Below are positions 35,597 to 43,541 of a stretch of 64,000 nt of DNA, piece by piece (position 1 is the stretch's first letter; the number at the start of each line of letters is the position of its first letter). The stretch is from positions 1 to 64,000 of the forward strand of contig NZ_JAAALA010000012.1 in assembly GCF_009905535.1 (NCBI RefSeq). Reading direction: 5' to 3'. The translations under genes were made by a program, and so were the position numbers. This DNA is from Caulobacter sp. SLTY (GTDB taxonomy: Bacteria > Pseudomonadota > Alphaproteobacteria > Caulobacterales > Caulobacteraceae). The notes below the pieces were generated by a model. The model ran no database searches. It saw only the letters and a list, made by a program, of their open reading frames with translations, and was not told the origin of the DNA.

Positions 35597-35625
35597 TTGT
35601 CAAAACACTTAGTGATCACTAAGTG
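35597..35625 (+). promoter_or_regulatory. Promoter/operator of the Gfo/Idh - kinase operon
   Basis: -35 TTGTCA (35597-35602), 17-bp spacer, -10-like TAAGTG (35620-35625), with a perfect 20-bp palindrome CACTTAGTGATCACTAAGTG at 35606-35625. It shares the geometry and core (TTAGTGATCACTAA) of the two 35-bp elements but is on the plus strand and has the unaltered core, so it is probably the strongest site. It is followed by the AGGAGG ribosome site of the next gene. Confidence 0.78.
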
Positions 35626-35646
35626 ATCTGTCAGCAGGAGGATGTC

Positions 35647-36819
35647 GTGCAACAGCGCAAGAAACACCGGATCGCCGTCATCGGACTTGGCATGCGCCTG
35701 GGCATGCTGCTGCGCGCAGCCAGCGCCGAGGGCTGGGATTTCGAGCTCGCCGGGTATGTCGATCCGGCCCCCGTGGGCCTGCCGCTGCTGTCCGAGCAGG
35801 GGGTTGATGCCGGGCGCTCCTATCCGAACATCCAGACGATGCTGGCTGACGGGTCGTACGACCTGGTGATGATCGGCTCGCCGAACCACCTGCACCTGCA
35901 GCACCTGACCGAGACGCTGGAGCGTCATCCAGGGTTCGTCTTCATCGAGAAGCCGATCGTGCGGACCGAGGAGGAGTCGTTCGAGGCGGCGCGTCTGATC
36001 CGGGAGCGCGGCCAGGGCCGGGTGCTGGTCGGTCTGGTGGCGCGCTCCGCCCCGATCGTGCGGACGGCCTTCGAGCGACTGGACGCGGGCGTGATCGGCG
36101 ACATCATCTCGATCGACGCCACCGAGCACCTGCCGCCAGCCCACGGGGCCTATCTCGCCCGCAACTGGCGCCGGCGGGTAGAGTGGGGCGGGTCCTACAT
36201 GCTCGACAAGGTGTGCCACGACTTCGACATCCTGGGCCGAATGGTCGGCGCGCGCCCCGTTCGGGTGGCCAGCTTCGGGGGGCGGCGCATCTTCAACGAA
36301 GAGGCCGCGCAACAATCCCGTGACCAGGGGCCGGCCATCCTGCGTCGCCTGTCCGGCTGGAACGCGGCGCCCGACATCAGCGGCGCGGACATGGATGTGA
36401 CCGACCACCAGGTGGCCATCGTCGAGTACGCCAACGGGGTTCGGCTGTCCTTCCATTCCAACACCAGCGCGGCGGCGCCCGAGCGCCGCTGGAACCTGGT
36501 GGGCAGAAACGGAACCCTGACCATCGACTTGGTGCAGAACACCCTGGTCATCACGCCGCTCGAGGCGAGAGGCACGGTCGAGCAGCTGCGCTGGCGCGGG
36601 CCGCAGGGGGACTCCCACGGGGGCGCCGACCAGGCCATGGCCCGTGATCTGGTGGCCGCCCTGGACGGCGAGCGGGCCTTCCCTGTGTCGGTGACCGACT
36701 CTCTGGTCGCGGGCCTGACGGTCATGGCGATCGATCGGGCCCTGAGCGAGTCGCGCATCGTCGACTGCGCGACGCTCTGGACCCGGCTCGACGCCGCTGA
36801 AGCCGGCATCGCCGCGTGA
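35647..36819 (+). CDS. Gfo/Idh/MocA-family NAD(P)-dependent sugar/cyclitol oxidoreductase
   Basis: 390 residues. Rossmann N-terminus IAVIGLGMRLG (9-19), the family lysine in VFIEKPIV (about 100), and the substrate-site pattern GGSYMLDKVCHDFDILG (about 180-196). Enzymes of this family oxidise sugars, amino-sugar glycosides or inositols at a ring hydroxyl, or reduce the keto forms. Start: GTG at 35647 with AGGAGG five bases upstream. An in-frame GTG at 35623 was rejected because it lies inside the operator palindrome and has no ribosome site. Followed by an overlapping kinase gene (GTGA). Confidence 0.87.
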   Translation: MQQRKKHRIAVIGLGMRLGMLLRAASAEGWDFELAGYVDPAPVGLPLLSEQGVDAGRSYPNIQTMLADGSYDLVMIGSPNHLHLQHLTETLERHPGFVFIEKPIVRTEEESFEAARLIRERGQGRVLVGLVARSAPIVRTAFERLDAGVIGDIISIDATEHLPPAHGAYLARNWRRRVEWGGSYMLDKVCHDFDILGRMVGARPVRVASFGGRRIFNEEAAQQSRDQGPAILRRLSGWNAAPDISGADMDVTDHQVAIVEYANGVRLSFHSNTSAAAPERRWNLVGRNGTLTIDLVQNTLVITPLEARGTVEQLRWRGPQGDSHGGADQAMARDLVAALDGERAFPVSVTDSLVAGLTVMAIDRALSESRIVDCATLWTRLDAAEAGIAA

Positions 36820-37736
36820 GGCCGATGCCATTGCGGGTGATCGGCATCGATGCCGGCGCCACCAAGACCGCTGCCGTTGCCGAGACCCTGGAGGGGCCCG
36901 GGATGGACCGGATTCGCACGGGTCCCAGCGCCATCGTGGGGATGCCCGATGCTCGGGCGCTGGCAGTGCTGCGCGATATCGTGGACCAGCTCGCGCCGCG
37001 GCGTGAGGACCTGGCCCATGTCGCGATCGGCTTGAGCGGCGTCGATTTCCCGGAAGAGCACCCTGAGCAGCACCGGCGCGTCGCTGAAGCCATCGGTGTG
37101 CCCAGAGACCGCCTCCTGCTGGTCAACGACAGCCTCGTGGCGCTCGCCGGCGCGGCGACAACAGATCGGGCCACCCTGGTGCAGCACGGCACAGAGGTTA
37201 CGATGGCCTGGCGGGCGCGGGTCGGCGAGGAGTGCGTGTTCGACAGCGTCGGGATCGCCGACTGCTTCGACCTACGGCTGAAGACGGTTCCGCTGGTCGC
37301 CCGGATGCTGGATGGACGGACGCCCGCCACCCCGTTGAAGGATCAGGTGCTCGCCCACTGCGGCGTTGACGCCAAGGCCTTCGCCCGTTGGGTCATCCGC
37401 GATCCGGGCGCGAAGGACCAGATCCTCAAGATCGGGCCCGTGGTCTTCGCGGCCTGGCGGGACGGGGACACCGCCGCCGTTCAGCTGGTCGATGCCGCGG
37501 TGGACGACTATGTCACCGCGACAGTGGCCATGGCGGACCGTTTGGGCCCCGGCGCCTTCCAGGCCTGTTTCGGGGGGGGCACCATCGACCAGGGCGGAGC
37601 GGCGTTGCTCGCCACCATCGGTGAGCGGTTGTCCCGGCGCCGATCCGACGCGACGCTGGCCTCGCCGGCGAGGTCGCCGGAAGACGGGGCGCTCATTCTC
37701 GCGCGCCGCGCCGCGAACCTGGCGGCCGTCGGCTAG
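36816..37736 (+). CDS. BadF/BcrA-type ATPase, N-acetylglucosamine-kinase-like
   Basis: 306 residues of the ASKHA (sugar-kinase/actin) fold. Phosphate-1 motif GIDAGATKT (10-18 from the GTG start), VNDSLVALAGA (about 106-116), and a C-terminal GGGTIDQGG adenosine motif (about 252-260). The usual SGTGS phosphate-2 segment is replaced by HGTEVTM, so it is divergent. Members phosphorylate N-acetylglucosamine or glucosamine, while others act as activator ATPases. GTG start overlaps the oxidoreductase stop; an ATG at 36825 is an alternative. Its operon, shared regulation with PIG-L and the NagB-like protein, favours an amino-sugar kinase. Confidence 0.8.
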   Translation: MRPMPLRVIGIDAGATKTAAVAETLEGPGMDRIRTGPSAIVGMPDARALAVLRDIVDQLAPRREDLAHVAIGLSGVDFPEEHPEQHRRVAEAIGVPRDRLLLVNDSLVALAGAATTDRATLVQHGTEVTMAWRARVGEECVFDSVGIADCFDLRLKTVPLVARMLDGRTPATPLKDQVLAHCGVDAKAFARWVIRDPGAKDQILKIGPVVFAAWRDGDTAAVQLVDAAVDDYVTATVAMADRLGPGAFQACFGGGTIDQGGAALLATIGERLSRRRSDATLASPARSPEDGALILARRAANLAAVG

Positions 37737-37743
37737 CCCGACG

Positions 37744-38373
37744 TCAGGCCAGAATGCGCGCCTCCATGTGGCGGATGAAATAGCGCATCGCTTCGGCCAT
37801 CGAAATCCGCCCGTCGCTGAGCAGCCACTGCAGGCGCAGCCCATCAAGGGTCGCAATCATCAGCGCCGCCTCCATCAAAGGGTCAAAGTCGCTGCGGAAG
37901 ACGCCTGCGTCGCGACCGGCCTCGAACGAGCGCACCAGCCGGTTGCGGAACGTCTCGTAGCGCCCCTTGAAGTACTCGTTGAATTCGGAGCCGGCCTCGA
38001 GGTGCTCGGCCGACATCAGGACGTCCAGGGCGGTGAGCACCGGATCGTCCTCCAGCACCTTCCCGAACTCCGCCCATGAGGCGACATAGTGGGCGTCCGC
38101 CGTGTCCAGGTCGCCCGCCATGCGGGTTTCCTGTTCGCGGTCGGTCTCCTCGAGCACCGCCAGCAGCAGCGCGCTCTTGGTGGGGAAGTGATAGAGCAGA
38201 CCGGCGTCGGTGATGCCGATTTCCTCAGCCAGCATGGCGAGGCTGGTGCCCCGGAAGCCGCGCTGGGCGAACAATTTGCGCGCGCCCTGGAGGATTTCCG
38301 CGCGGCGCTTGCGACCCCGCGGCTGCCGCGTTCCGGGCGCGGAAGGAGGACCTTCGGGGGAACCTTCAATCAT
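37744..38373 (-). CDS. TetR-family transcriptional repressor of the locus
   Basis: 209 residues. TetR-type HTH at about 22-68 with recognition segment TDAGLLYHFPTKSALL, followed by an all-helical ligand domain (about 80-205) ending in MEARILA. It is the only DNA-binding protein inside 28.2-41.0 kb, and the palindromic TTAGTGATCACTAA sites around it have the size and symmetry of TetR operators. It is therefore the proposed repressor of the phyH, PIG-L, GH116, Gfo/Idh and TonB-receptor units, released by the substrate or a breakdown product. No site is seen before the gene itself. Convergent with the kinase gene, 7 bp apart. Confidence 0.9.
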   Translation of the reverse strand: MIEGSPEGPPSAPGTRQPRGRKRRAEILQGARKLFAQRGFRGTSLAMLAEEIGITDAGLLYHFPTKSALLLAVLEETDREQETRMAGDLDTADAHYVASWAEFGKVLEDDPVLTALDVLMSAEHLEAGSEFNEYFKGRYETFRNRLVRSFEAGRDAGVFRSDFDPLMEAALMIATLDGLRLQWLLSDGRISMAEAMRYFIRHMEARILA

Positions 38374-38445
38374 CTACAAACCTTGCGCGAACTCTTGGCC
38401 GGGCGCCAGAGCCGGCGGCCTCTATACGCCTTGAAAACGGAGAAG

Positions 38446-38473
38446 GGCGATGAGGCCGGCCAGCCTCATCGCC
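38446..38473 (-). terminator. Terminator after the second TonB receptor gene
   Basis: Perfect 11-bp stem GGCGATGAGGC / GCCTCATCGCC with a 6-nt loop, 32 bp after the receptor stop. On the minus strand it is followed by CTTCTCCGTTTTC, giving a short T-rich tail. It separates the receptor transcript from the TetR gene, though read-through into tetR may occur. Confidence 0.8.
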
Positions 38474-38505
38474 AAGTTCGCCGGGGGAGGTCGCCGGCGG
38501 CGCCT

Positions 38506-40761
38506 CTAGAAGTCCATGTCGAAGGACAGGCCGATGGTCCGGACCGAGTTGTAGTTCCACGACTGCAGGATGGCCGTGGGGTCGGCCGTGACGTGGGACA
38601 GGAAGCTCGGCACGTACTCGTCCGCGCAGTTCTTGCAGAACAGCGAGGCCTTGTAGCGTTCACCAAACCGGTAGGTGAGGCTGGCGCCGAAGATGTCGAC
38701 CCCGCCCAGGGCCGTTCCGGGGTCGCCGTTCGGGGAGAAGTTGACGCTGGAACGGCGGAACCAGTTGGCCTCCAGGGTCAGCAGGTTATCGCCCAGCGGG
38801 ATGTCATAGACCGCCTGCAGGGTGGAGCTGAATTTCGGAGCCCCCGCCGGCGCCAGGCCCTTCGCCTGGAACTGGCCGGCGACACAGCCCTGGGCCACGG
38901 TCTGTCCCGGATAGCAGGTGGTAATGAAGTCGGTGAACTCGGTGTCCGTGAAGCTGGCCCCGAAGTTGATGGTCAGCTGCTCGGTCGGGCGGAAGACGCC
39001 GTCGATCTCAACGCCCTGCGCACGAAGTCCGCCGGCGTTGGTGAGCCGGAAGAGGGCCGCGACCGAATCGTAGGTCTGGGTCTGGAAGTCGGTGAATTCC
39101 TCGTAGAAGCCGGAGACGTTGAGCCGCAGCCGACCGTCGAACAGGGTCGTGCGGACGCCGGCTTCGACATCCTCGACCGTTTCCGGCGCGATGTAGGGGT
39201 CGAAGGCGGTGGAGCCGAGGTTTTGCGGGTAGGCCGGGCCTTTGTAGCCGGTAGCGTAGGTCAGATACGCCATGATGTCGGGCGTGAACTCGTACTGGGC
39301 GCCGATCTTGTAGCTGAAGTCCGTGTTCGACTCGCTGAACTTGAAATTGCCCTGCGGCCCATAGAGGCCGGGCCCGTTGACGTAGGTCCCGAAGTCCTGG
39401 GAGATGTCGACCTTCACCCTGTCGTAGCTCAGACGTCCGCCGGCGATCAGCGTCAGCGCGTCGGTCACATGGAAGTTGACCTGGCCGAAGGCCGCGGTGC
39501 TGTGGGAGGTGTTGCGGGTCGAGAAGTCGCCGCCGAAGAAGTTGGGAATGCCGGAGCCGAAGTTGGCAAACAGCTGGGTGTAGCCGTTGTTCACGGACCC
39601 GAAGTAGTAGACCCCGACCTGGCCGTCGATGCGGTCGAAGTCGAAGGCCAGTCGCAGTTCTTCCGACAGCTGCCTGTTGTTGGACCCGTTCCTGTTGGTG
39701 TTGAACAGGTTAAGGGTCGAATAATCGGTGTCCAGGTTGAGCTGCAGGTCGTAGCGGCGCCAGGCGGTGATGCTCGAGATCGTCAGGTTGGGCGACAGCT
39801 CGTGGGAGACGTTGAGCGACACGCCGTAGGTGTCCACGCTCCGAAAATTGCCGGAGGCCGAGTCGATCCCGTACTCCAGGTTTCTCGGTCCGGCCTTCGC
39901 GCCGATGCTGGTGAGGTATCCGGCGTAGGTGCCGGCGCCGACGGACCGCAGCGTCCGATCCCAGATGCCGCCGGCCCCGCGCTCACGGCTGTAGTCGGCG
40001 GTGGCGTAGACGCTGGTGGCGTCCGTGGGCTCCCACAGATACTTCACCCTGGCGGCGATCCGCTCCTGCTTCTGGTCAACCTGGGCGCCGGTGGGCGAGG
40101 TGACGGTCGCGTGGGCAATGGGGTCTTGGCTGGAAACCAGCATGTTCACCCGCAGGGCGGAGGTGTCGGTGACCGGCACGTTCACCGTGCCGCGAAGGAC
40201 GATGCCGAAGTTCCCGCCTGCCGCCGTGTCGCGATTGTTATACTCGGCGCCGAACGTGCCGCCCAGTTCGCCCAAGCGGGGCCGATTGGTGACCACGTTG
40301 AGGAGGCCCGCCGAGGCGTTCCGGCCGAACAGCAGGCCCTGGGGTCCGCGCAGAACCTCGATCCGGGCGATGTCGTTGAAGACGCCGTTGCTCTGGAACA
40401 GCGGAACGCCGAGCGAGACGTCATCGACCATCACCCCGACGCTGGAGTCCACCGTCGGCAGGAAGATGTTGCTGCCCACGCCCCGGAGTGAGAACGCGTT
40501 GTCGGTCGTGGTCTGAAAGCTCGGCGCGACGAGCTGAAGCTGGTTCAGATCATTAAGCTTGCGGGTTTCCAGTTCCTCTTCGCCGATGGCGGTCACGGCG
40601 ACTGGCACCTTCTGCAGGTTCTGTTCGACACGCTGGGCGGTCACCACCACCTCATCGACGGTCGGACCGCCCTCGGGCGCTTGCGGCGCCGCCCAGGATG
40701 CAGACGCCCCCGACAGACTGATGAACGCGACCCCGATCAGCAAAGCTTGCTTCGTATTCAT
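38506..40761 (-). CDS. TonB-dependent outer-membrane receptor of the conjugate-utilisation locus
   Basis: 751 residues from the ATG at 40761: signal peptide MNTKQALLIGVAFISLSGAS (cleavage near 24), TonB-box-like VDEVVVTAQR (about 34-43), plug domain with SLRGVGSNIFLPTVDSSVGVMVDDV and IEVLRGPQGLLFGRNASAG, and a barrel ending in IGLSFDMDF with a C-terminal phenylalanine. The open frame extends 51 codons upstream, but that part is basic, unlike a signal sequence. GGGGAAGAGG precedes the chosen ATG. Two palindromic operator-like sites lie 170-220 bp upstream. It would carry the conjugate substrate into the periplasm for the symporter at 29925. Confidence 0.92.
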   Translation of the reverse strand: MNTKQALLIGVAFISLSGASASWAAPQAPEGGPTVDEVVVTAQRVEQNLQKVPVAVTAIGEEELETRKLNDLNQLQLVAPSFQTTTDNAFSLRGVGSNIFLPTVDSSVGVMVDDVSLGVPLFQSNGVFNDIARIEVLRGPQGLLFGRNASAGLLNVVTNRPRLGELGGTFGAEYNNRDTAAGGNFGIVLRGTVNVPVTDTSALRVNMLVSSQDPIAHATVTSPTGAQVDQKQERIAARVKYLWEPTDATSVYATADYSRERGAGGIWDRTLRSVGAGTYAGYLTSIGAKAGPRNLEYGIDSASGNFRSVDTYGVSLNVSHELSPNLTISSITAWRRYDLQLNLDTDYSTLNLFNTNRNGSNNRQLSEELRLAFDFDRIDGQVGVYYFGSVNNGYTQLFANFGSGIPNFFGGDFSTRNTSHSTAAFGQVNFHVTDALTLIAGGRLSYDRVKVDISQDFGTYVNGPGLYGPQGNFKFSESNTDFSYKIGAQYEFTPDIMAYLTYATGYKGPAYPQNLGSTAFDPYIAPETVEDVEAGVRTTLFDGRLRLNVSGFYEEFTDFQTQTYDSVAALFRLTNAGGLRAQGVEIDGVFRPTEQLTINFGASFTDTEFTDFITTCYPGQTVAQGCVAGQFQAKGLAPAGAPKFSSTLQAVYDIPLGDNLLTLEANWFRRSSVNFSPNGDPGTALGGVDIFGASLTYRFGERYKASLFCKNCADEYVPSFLSHVTADPTAILQSWNYNSVRTIGLSFDMDF

Positions 40762-40932
40762 GCCTCTTCCCCTTTCTGCGTGTCGATCCGTTGCTCGGAT
40801 CGATCTCCTCCTGCCAAGGCGGCTCCCCTCCCTGGTCCCTATCCTTTCTGACGGCTGAGCGAGGGCGTGGAGGGACCGTTTGGCCGCCCCGCACCGCCCA
40901 GACTCCGCTCCCAACTACGCCGTCGAAAATTT

Positions 40933-40946
40933 CTAGAGGTCACTAG
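40933..40946. promoter_or_regulatory. TetR-operator-like site, degenerate (receptor upstream site A)
   Basis: CTAGAGGTCACTAG matches 10 of 14 positions of TTAGTGATCACTAA, with the right half GTCACTA intact. It is the receptor-proximal member of a pair spaced 37 bp centre to centre. Confidence 0.5.
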
Positions 40947-40969
40947 GTAAATCGACTGAGAAAAAAAAT

Positions 40970-40983
40970 CTAGTGATCACTAA
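40970..40983. promoter_or_regulatory. TetR-operator site (receptor upstream site B)
   Basis: CTAGTGATCACTAA matches 13 of 14 positions of the locus palindrome. On the minus strand it is followed by TAGATT, an acceptable -10 at the same relative position as in the other sites, but no good -35 was found. Confidence 0.68.
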
Positions 40984-41202
40984 AAATTAAACGAGGCGCA
41001 TCCGCAGGCGTGGTTTGGCGCTTGTCGAGGCCGAAGGAGCCCGACCTGCGGGAGCGACCGCGAGCGGCGCGCGAGCACGCTGGCAAGGGGATAACGGGAA
41101 CGGCAGTCACGGAATGCTGCCAGGTCAGCCGCGTGCAGACCTCGGCCGGCCCAACCAACCTTCAGTTCGACTCGATTTGCATGAGGTCAGGCGGTTCGAC
41201 GA

Positions 41203-41278
<76 letters not shown>

Positions 41279-41368
41279 ACATCGTCGCTTCGGGGCTTGC
41301 CCGACCGCGAGGGCGCGGAACATAGTGGAAAAAGCGCCGGACGCAAGGCGGGAAATTGAGGGGCTGAT

Positions 41369-41710
41369 TTGGCCAGGCGAGACATCACCGGAGCGGTCGA
41401 TTTTCCCTATCTCGAAGGCTTCGCGGCGGGGGACGCGGGGGTGGTCGAGGAGGTGCTGAATCTGTTTCGCGAGCAGGCCGCGATCTGGTCGCGGATGCTG
41501 GAGCCGGGCAACCCCGGCTGGCGCGACGCGGTCCACACCATCAAGGGCGCGGCGCGGGGCGTGGGGGCATTTGCGCTGGGAGAGGTCTGTGAGCGGGCCG
41601 AGGCCGACGGAGCGGGGGTGCTGCCGAGCGTGCACGCGGCCCTCGACGCCGCGCTCATGGACGTCGCGGCCTATCAGCATGAGCAGATGTTGAAGAGCCT
41701 GAAGGGCTAG
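41369..41710 (+). CDS. Orphan HPt (histidine phosphotransfer) domain protein
   Basis: 113 residues, helical, with the HPt signature AVHTIKGAARGVGA: phosphorylatable H56 followed by K59 and G60. Such proteins pass phosphoryl groups between a hybrid histidine kinase and a response regulator; neither is in this window. Start is a TTG with GAGGGG upstream; no ATG is available without losing the N-terminal helix. The stop shares CTAG with the convergent thioredoxin-like gene. Confidence 0.83.
   Translation: MARRDITGAVDFPYLEGFAAGDAGVVEEVLNLFREQAAIWSRMLEPGNPGWRDAVHTIKGAARGVGAFALGEVCERAEADGAGVLPSVHAALDAALMDVAAYQHEQMLKSLKG
41707..41710. other. Shared CTAG: convergent stop codons overlap
   Basis: The HPt gene stop TAG (41708-41710) and the thioredoxin-like gene stop (41707-41709 on the minus strand) overlap on CTAG, the third such pair in this window. 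Confidence 0.95.
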
Positions 41711-42204
41711 GGAATCCAGCTCGCCAGCTTGTCGATCACGGCCTGGTCGCTCATGGCCCGGGCGTTTGCCAGGACGAAGACGTCACCCTGGTTCAGCACC
41801 TTGCCCCTGGGCGAGACCACCACCACTGCCGGCACGCCCTTGAAGCCGGCCATTCCATATCGGGCGGCGATGTGAAGATTGCGGTCCATGCGACCGACCT
41901 CCACGTGGACGATCTCGTAGTGCCGCTCGAGGAAGGGTTTGGCCTCCGGCATCTCCATGATCCCGGCCAGGATCAGGCAGTCGGCGCACCAGTTGGCGCC
42001 GAAGTCGATAAGCAGCAACTTGCCCGCCTTCTTCGCCCGGGCCGCGGCGGCCTTTACGTCGGCGTCGGCGTCGCGGCTGGCGTCGTAGGGGTGGCGGGGG
42101 ACCTTCGTCAGTCGGCCGATCCGGGGCGCAGGGACCGCCAGGACCGGCCCGGCCAGACAGGCGGCGGCAGCGCCCAGCAGCAGCGTGCGGCGCGTCCGGC
42201 TCAT
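41707..42204 (-). CDS. Exported thioredoxin-like protein
   Basis: 165 residues from the ATG at 42204. A twin-arginine-like or Sec-type signal (MSRTRRTLLLGAAAACLAGPVLA) precedes a thioredoxin fold with the redox motif W72-C73-A-D-C76 and the cis-proline region KGVPAVVVVSP. Acts in the periplasm, probably as a thiol reductase or oxidase (DsbD-gamma/Thioredoxin_7-like). The frame extends upstream into the neighbouring gene, but the signal peptide fixes the start. One base separates it from the chorismate-mutase-fold gene. Confidence 0.86.
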   Translation of the reverse strand: MSRTRRTLLLGAAAACLAGPVLAVPAPRIGRLTKVPRHPYDASRDADADVKAAAARAKKAGKLLLIDFGANWCADCLILAGIMEMPEAKPFLERHYEIVHVEVGRMDRNLHIAARYGMAGFKGVPAVVVVSPRGKVLNQGDVFVLANARAMSDQAVIDKLASWIP

Positions 42205-42205
42205 C

Positions 42206-42535
42206 TCAGCGCGTCTTGTCCCACACGCCGAATTCGTAGGCGATGCAGCGATCAACCAGGGTGCGCCAGACCGGTTCGGCAATGGCGTGGCTCAAGCCGG
42301 CCTCGGTAGCGGCGGCCTTGACCTTGGCGACCACGTCCTCGATCCGGGCGGTGTCGCGGACGACCTTGCGGTCCGGCTTGATGCGGGCGGCGGCGTCCAT
42401 GTAGCCCTGGCGCTCGGCGAGCAGCTTGACCAGAGCGCGGTCCAGGGCGTCGACCCCCACACGGACCTCGGCCATTGTCGTGCAATCTTTGGGGGCGACG
42501 CGGGCGTCGACCTCTACGGACATGTCTTTGGGCAT
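42206..42535 (-). CDS. Chorismate-mutase-fold (AroQ/PchB-like) protein
   Basis: 109 residues, all-helical. It has the AroQ pattern VRVGVDALDRALVKLLAERQGYMDAAARIK (first helix with the R...R/K ligands) and a C-terminal VWRTLVDRCIAYE. Chorismate mutases convert chorismate to prephenate; PchB-type relatives split isochorismate. It is a stand-alone small AroQ domain. An ATG four codons in (42523) could be the start. It is the middle gene between the LysR regulator and the thioredoxin-like gene, all in one direction. Confidence 0.8.
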   Translation of the reverse strand: MPKDMSVEVDARVAPKDCTTMAEVRVGVDALDRALVKLLAERQGYMDAAARIKPDRKVVRDTARIEDVVAKVKAAATEAGLSHAIAEPVWRTLVDRCIAYEFGVWDKTR

Positions 42536-42543
42536 GAGAAACT

Positions 42544-43503
42544 CTAGATACCGGCGCCGTTGTCGAGGGTCTGGAGGGCGGCTTCGTGGGCGGCCGCCTC
42601 TTCCATCAGCCAGGAGACGAAGGCCTTAACCTGCGGCAGCCGTCCCTTGGTCTTGGGATGGACGACGTAATAGGCGAAGTCCACGGCCGTGGCGATCTGA
42701 ATCGGCGTCACCAGACGGCCGGCATCGAGGTCGGCCTGGGCCAGGGTCCGCTTGGCCAGGGCCACGCCCCGGCCATTGACTGCTGCCTCGATCACCAGGC
42801 TGGACTGGTTGAAACGCGGGCCCCGCGCGCCATCGACGCCCCGGATCCCCCGCGCCGCCAGCCACATGGCCCAGTCGGGGCAGCTGTCGTCCGCGTCCGG
42901 GCTGCCGTCATGCAGCAGGATGTGGTGGGCAAGGTCGGAGGGGTCGTTCAGCGGGTTCTCGTTGAGCAGGCCGGGGCTGACCACCGGGATCACCGTCTCG
43001 GTCATCAGCTTGATGACCTCCAGGCCCGGATAGCGGCCGCCCCCGTAGCGGATGGCCAGGTCGATCTCGCCCGAGGCGAAGTCGACCACCTCCATGCCGG
43101 CCGAAAGCCAGACGTCCACTTGAGGGTGCTTTTCCTCGAACTTGCCCAGGCGCGGCACCAGCCATTTGGCGGCGAAGGAGGGGGCGGCGGTCAGGGTCAG
43201 GCGGCGGCCGTCAACGGCGGCCGTCAACAGGCTGGCCGCCTCGGCCAGGCGGTCGAAAGCCTCGCGCAGGGCGGGGAGGGCGGTCTGGGCGGCGTCGGTG
43301 AGTAAGAGGCCCTTGGGCGTGCGCTTGAACAGGGCCGCGCCGACATAGTCTTCCAGGTTCTGGATCTGCTGGCTGACCGCGCCGGGGGTGACCGACAGCT
43401 CCTCGGCGGCGCGACTGAAGTTCAGGTGCCGGGCGGCCGCCTCGAAGGCGCGCAAGGCGTTAAGCGGCGGCAGGCGCCGGCGATGATCGGCGGGTTTCTC
43501 CAT
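42544..43503 (-). CDS. LysR-family regulator (GcvA-like)
   Basis: 319 residues. HTH at about 12-72 (LNALRAFEAAARHLNFSRAAEELSVTPGAVSQQI), effector domain about 100-300. The PPLNALRAFEAAARHLNFSRAA opening is typical of the GcvA/AmpR-like subgroup. It starts 178 bp from the divergent cobA gene, and the gap contains TGCGAAG half-sites, so it may regulate the siroheme/sulfite operon or only itself. Ends 8 bp before the AroQ-like gene. Confidence 0.9.
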   Translation of the reverse strand: MEKPADHRRRLPPLNALRAFEAAARHLNFSRAAEELSVTPGAVSQQIQNLEDYVGAALFKRTPKGLLLTDAAQTALPALREAFDRLAEAASLLTAAVDGRRLTLTAAPSFAAKWLVPRLGKFEEKHPQVDVWLSAGMEVVDFASGEIDLAIRYGGGRYPGLEVIKLMTETVIPVVSPGLLNENPLNDPSDLAHHILLHDGSPDADDSCPDWAMWLAARGIRGVDGARGPRFNQSSLVIEAAVNGRGVALAKRTLAQADLDAGRLVTPIQIATAVDFAYYVVHPKTKGRLPQVKAFVSWLMEEAAAHEAALQTLDNGAGI

Positions 43504-43541
43504 GCGAAGTTTTCCTGAACGCCCCGGCAGAAGTCCTAGTT

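Larger units (their letters stand above)
40762..41202. other. Intergenic region between the TonB receptor gene and tRNA-Lys
   Basis: 441 bp without a real gene. It contains the receptor leader (about 160 bp), two operator-like palindromes at 40933-40983 inside an AT-rich patch, and about 200 bp of ordinary GC-rich sequence up to the 3' end of the tRNA in which nothing was recognised. Open frames here are tRNA-derived or antisense shadows. Confidence 0.7.

Noticed and set aside
35623-35646. Upstream GTG start for the Gfo/Idh oxidoreductase
   Set aside because: It lies within the operator palindrome and -10 element and has no ribosome site; the GTG at 35647 follows AGGAGG.
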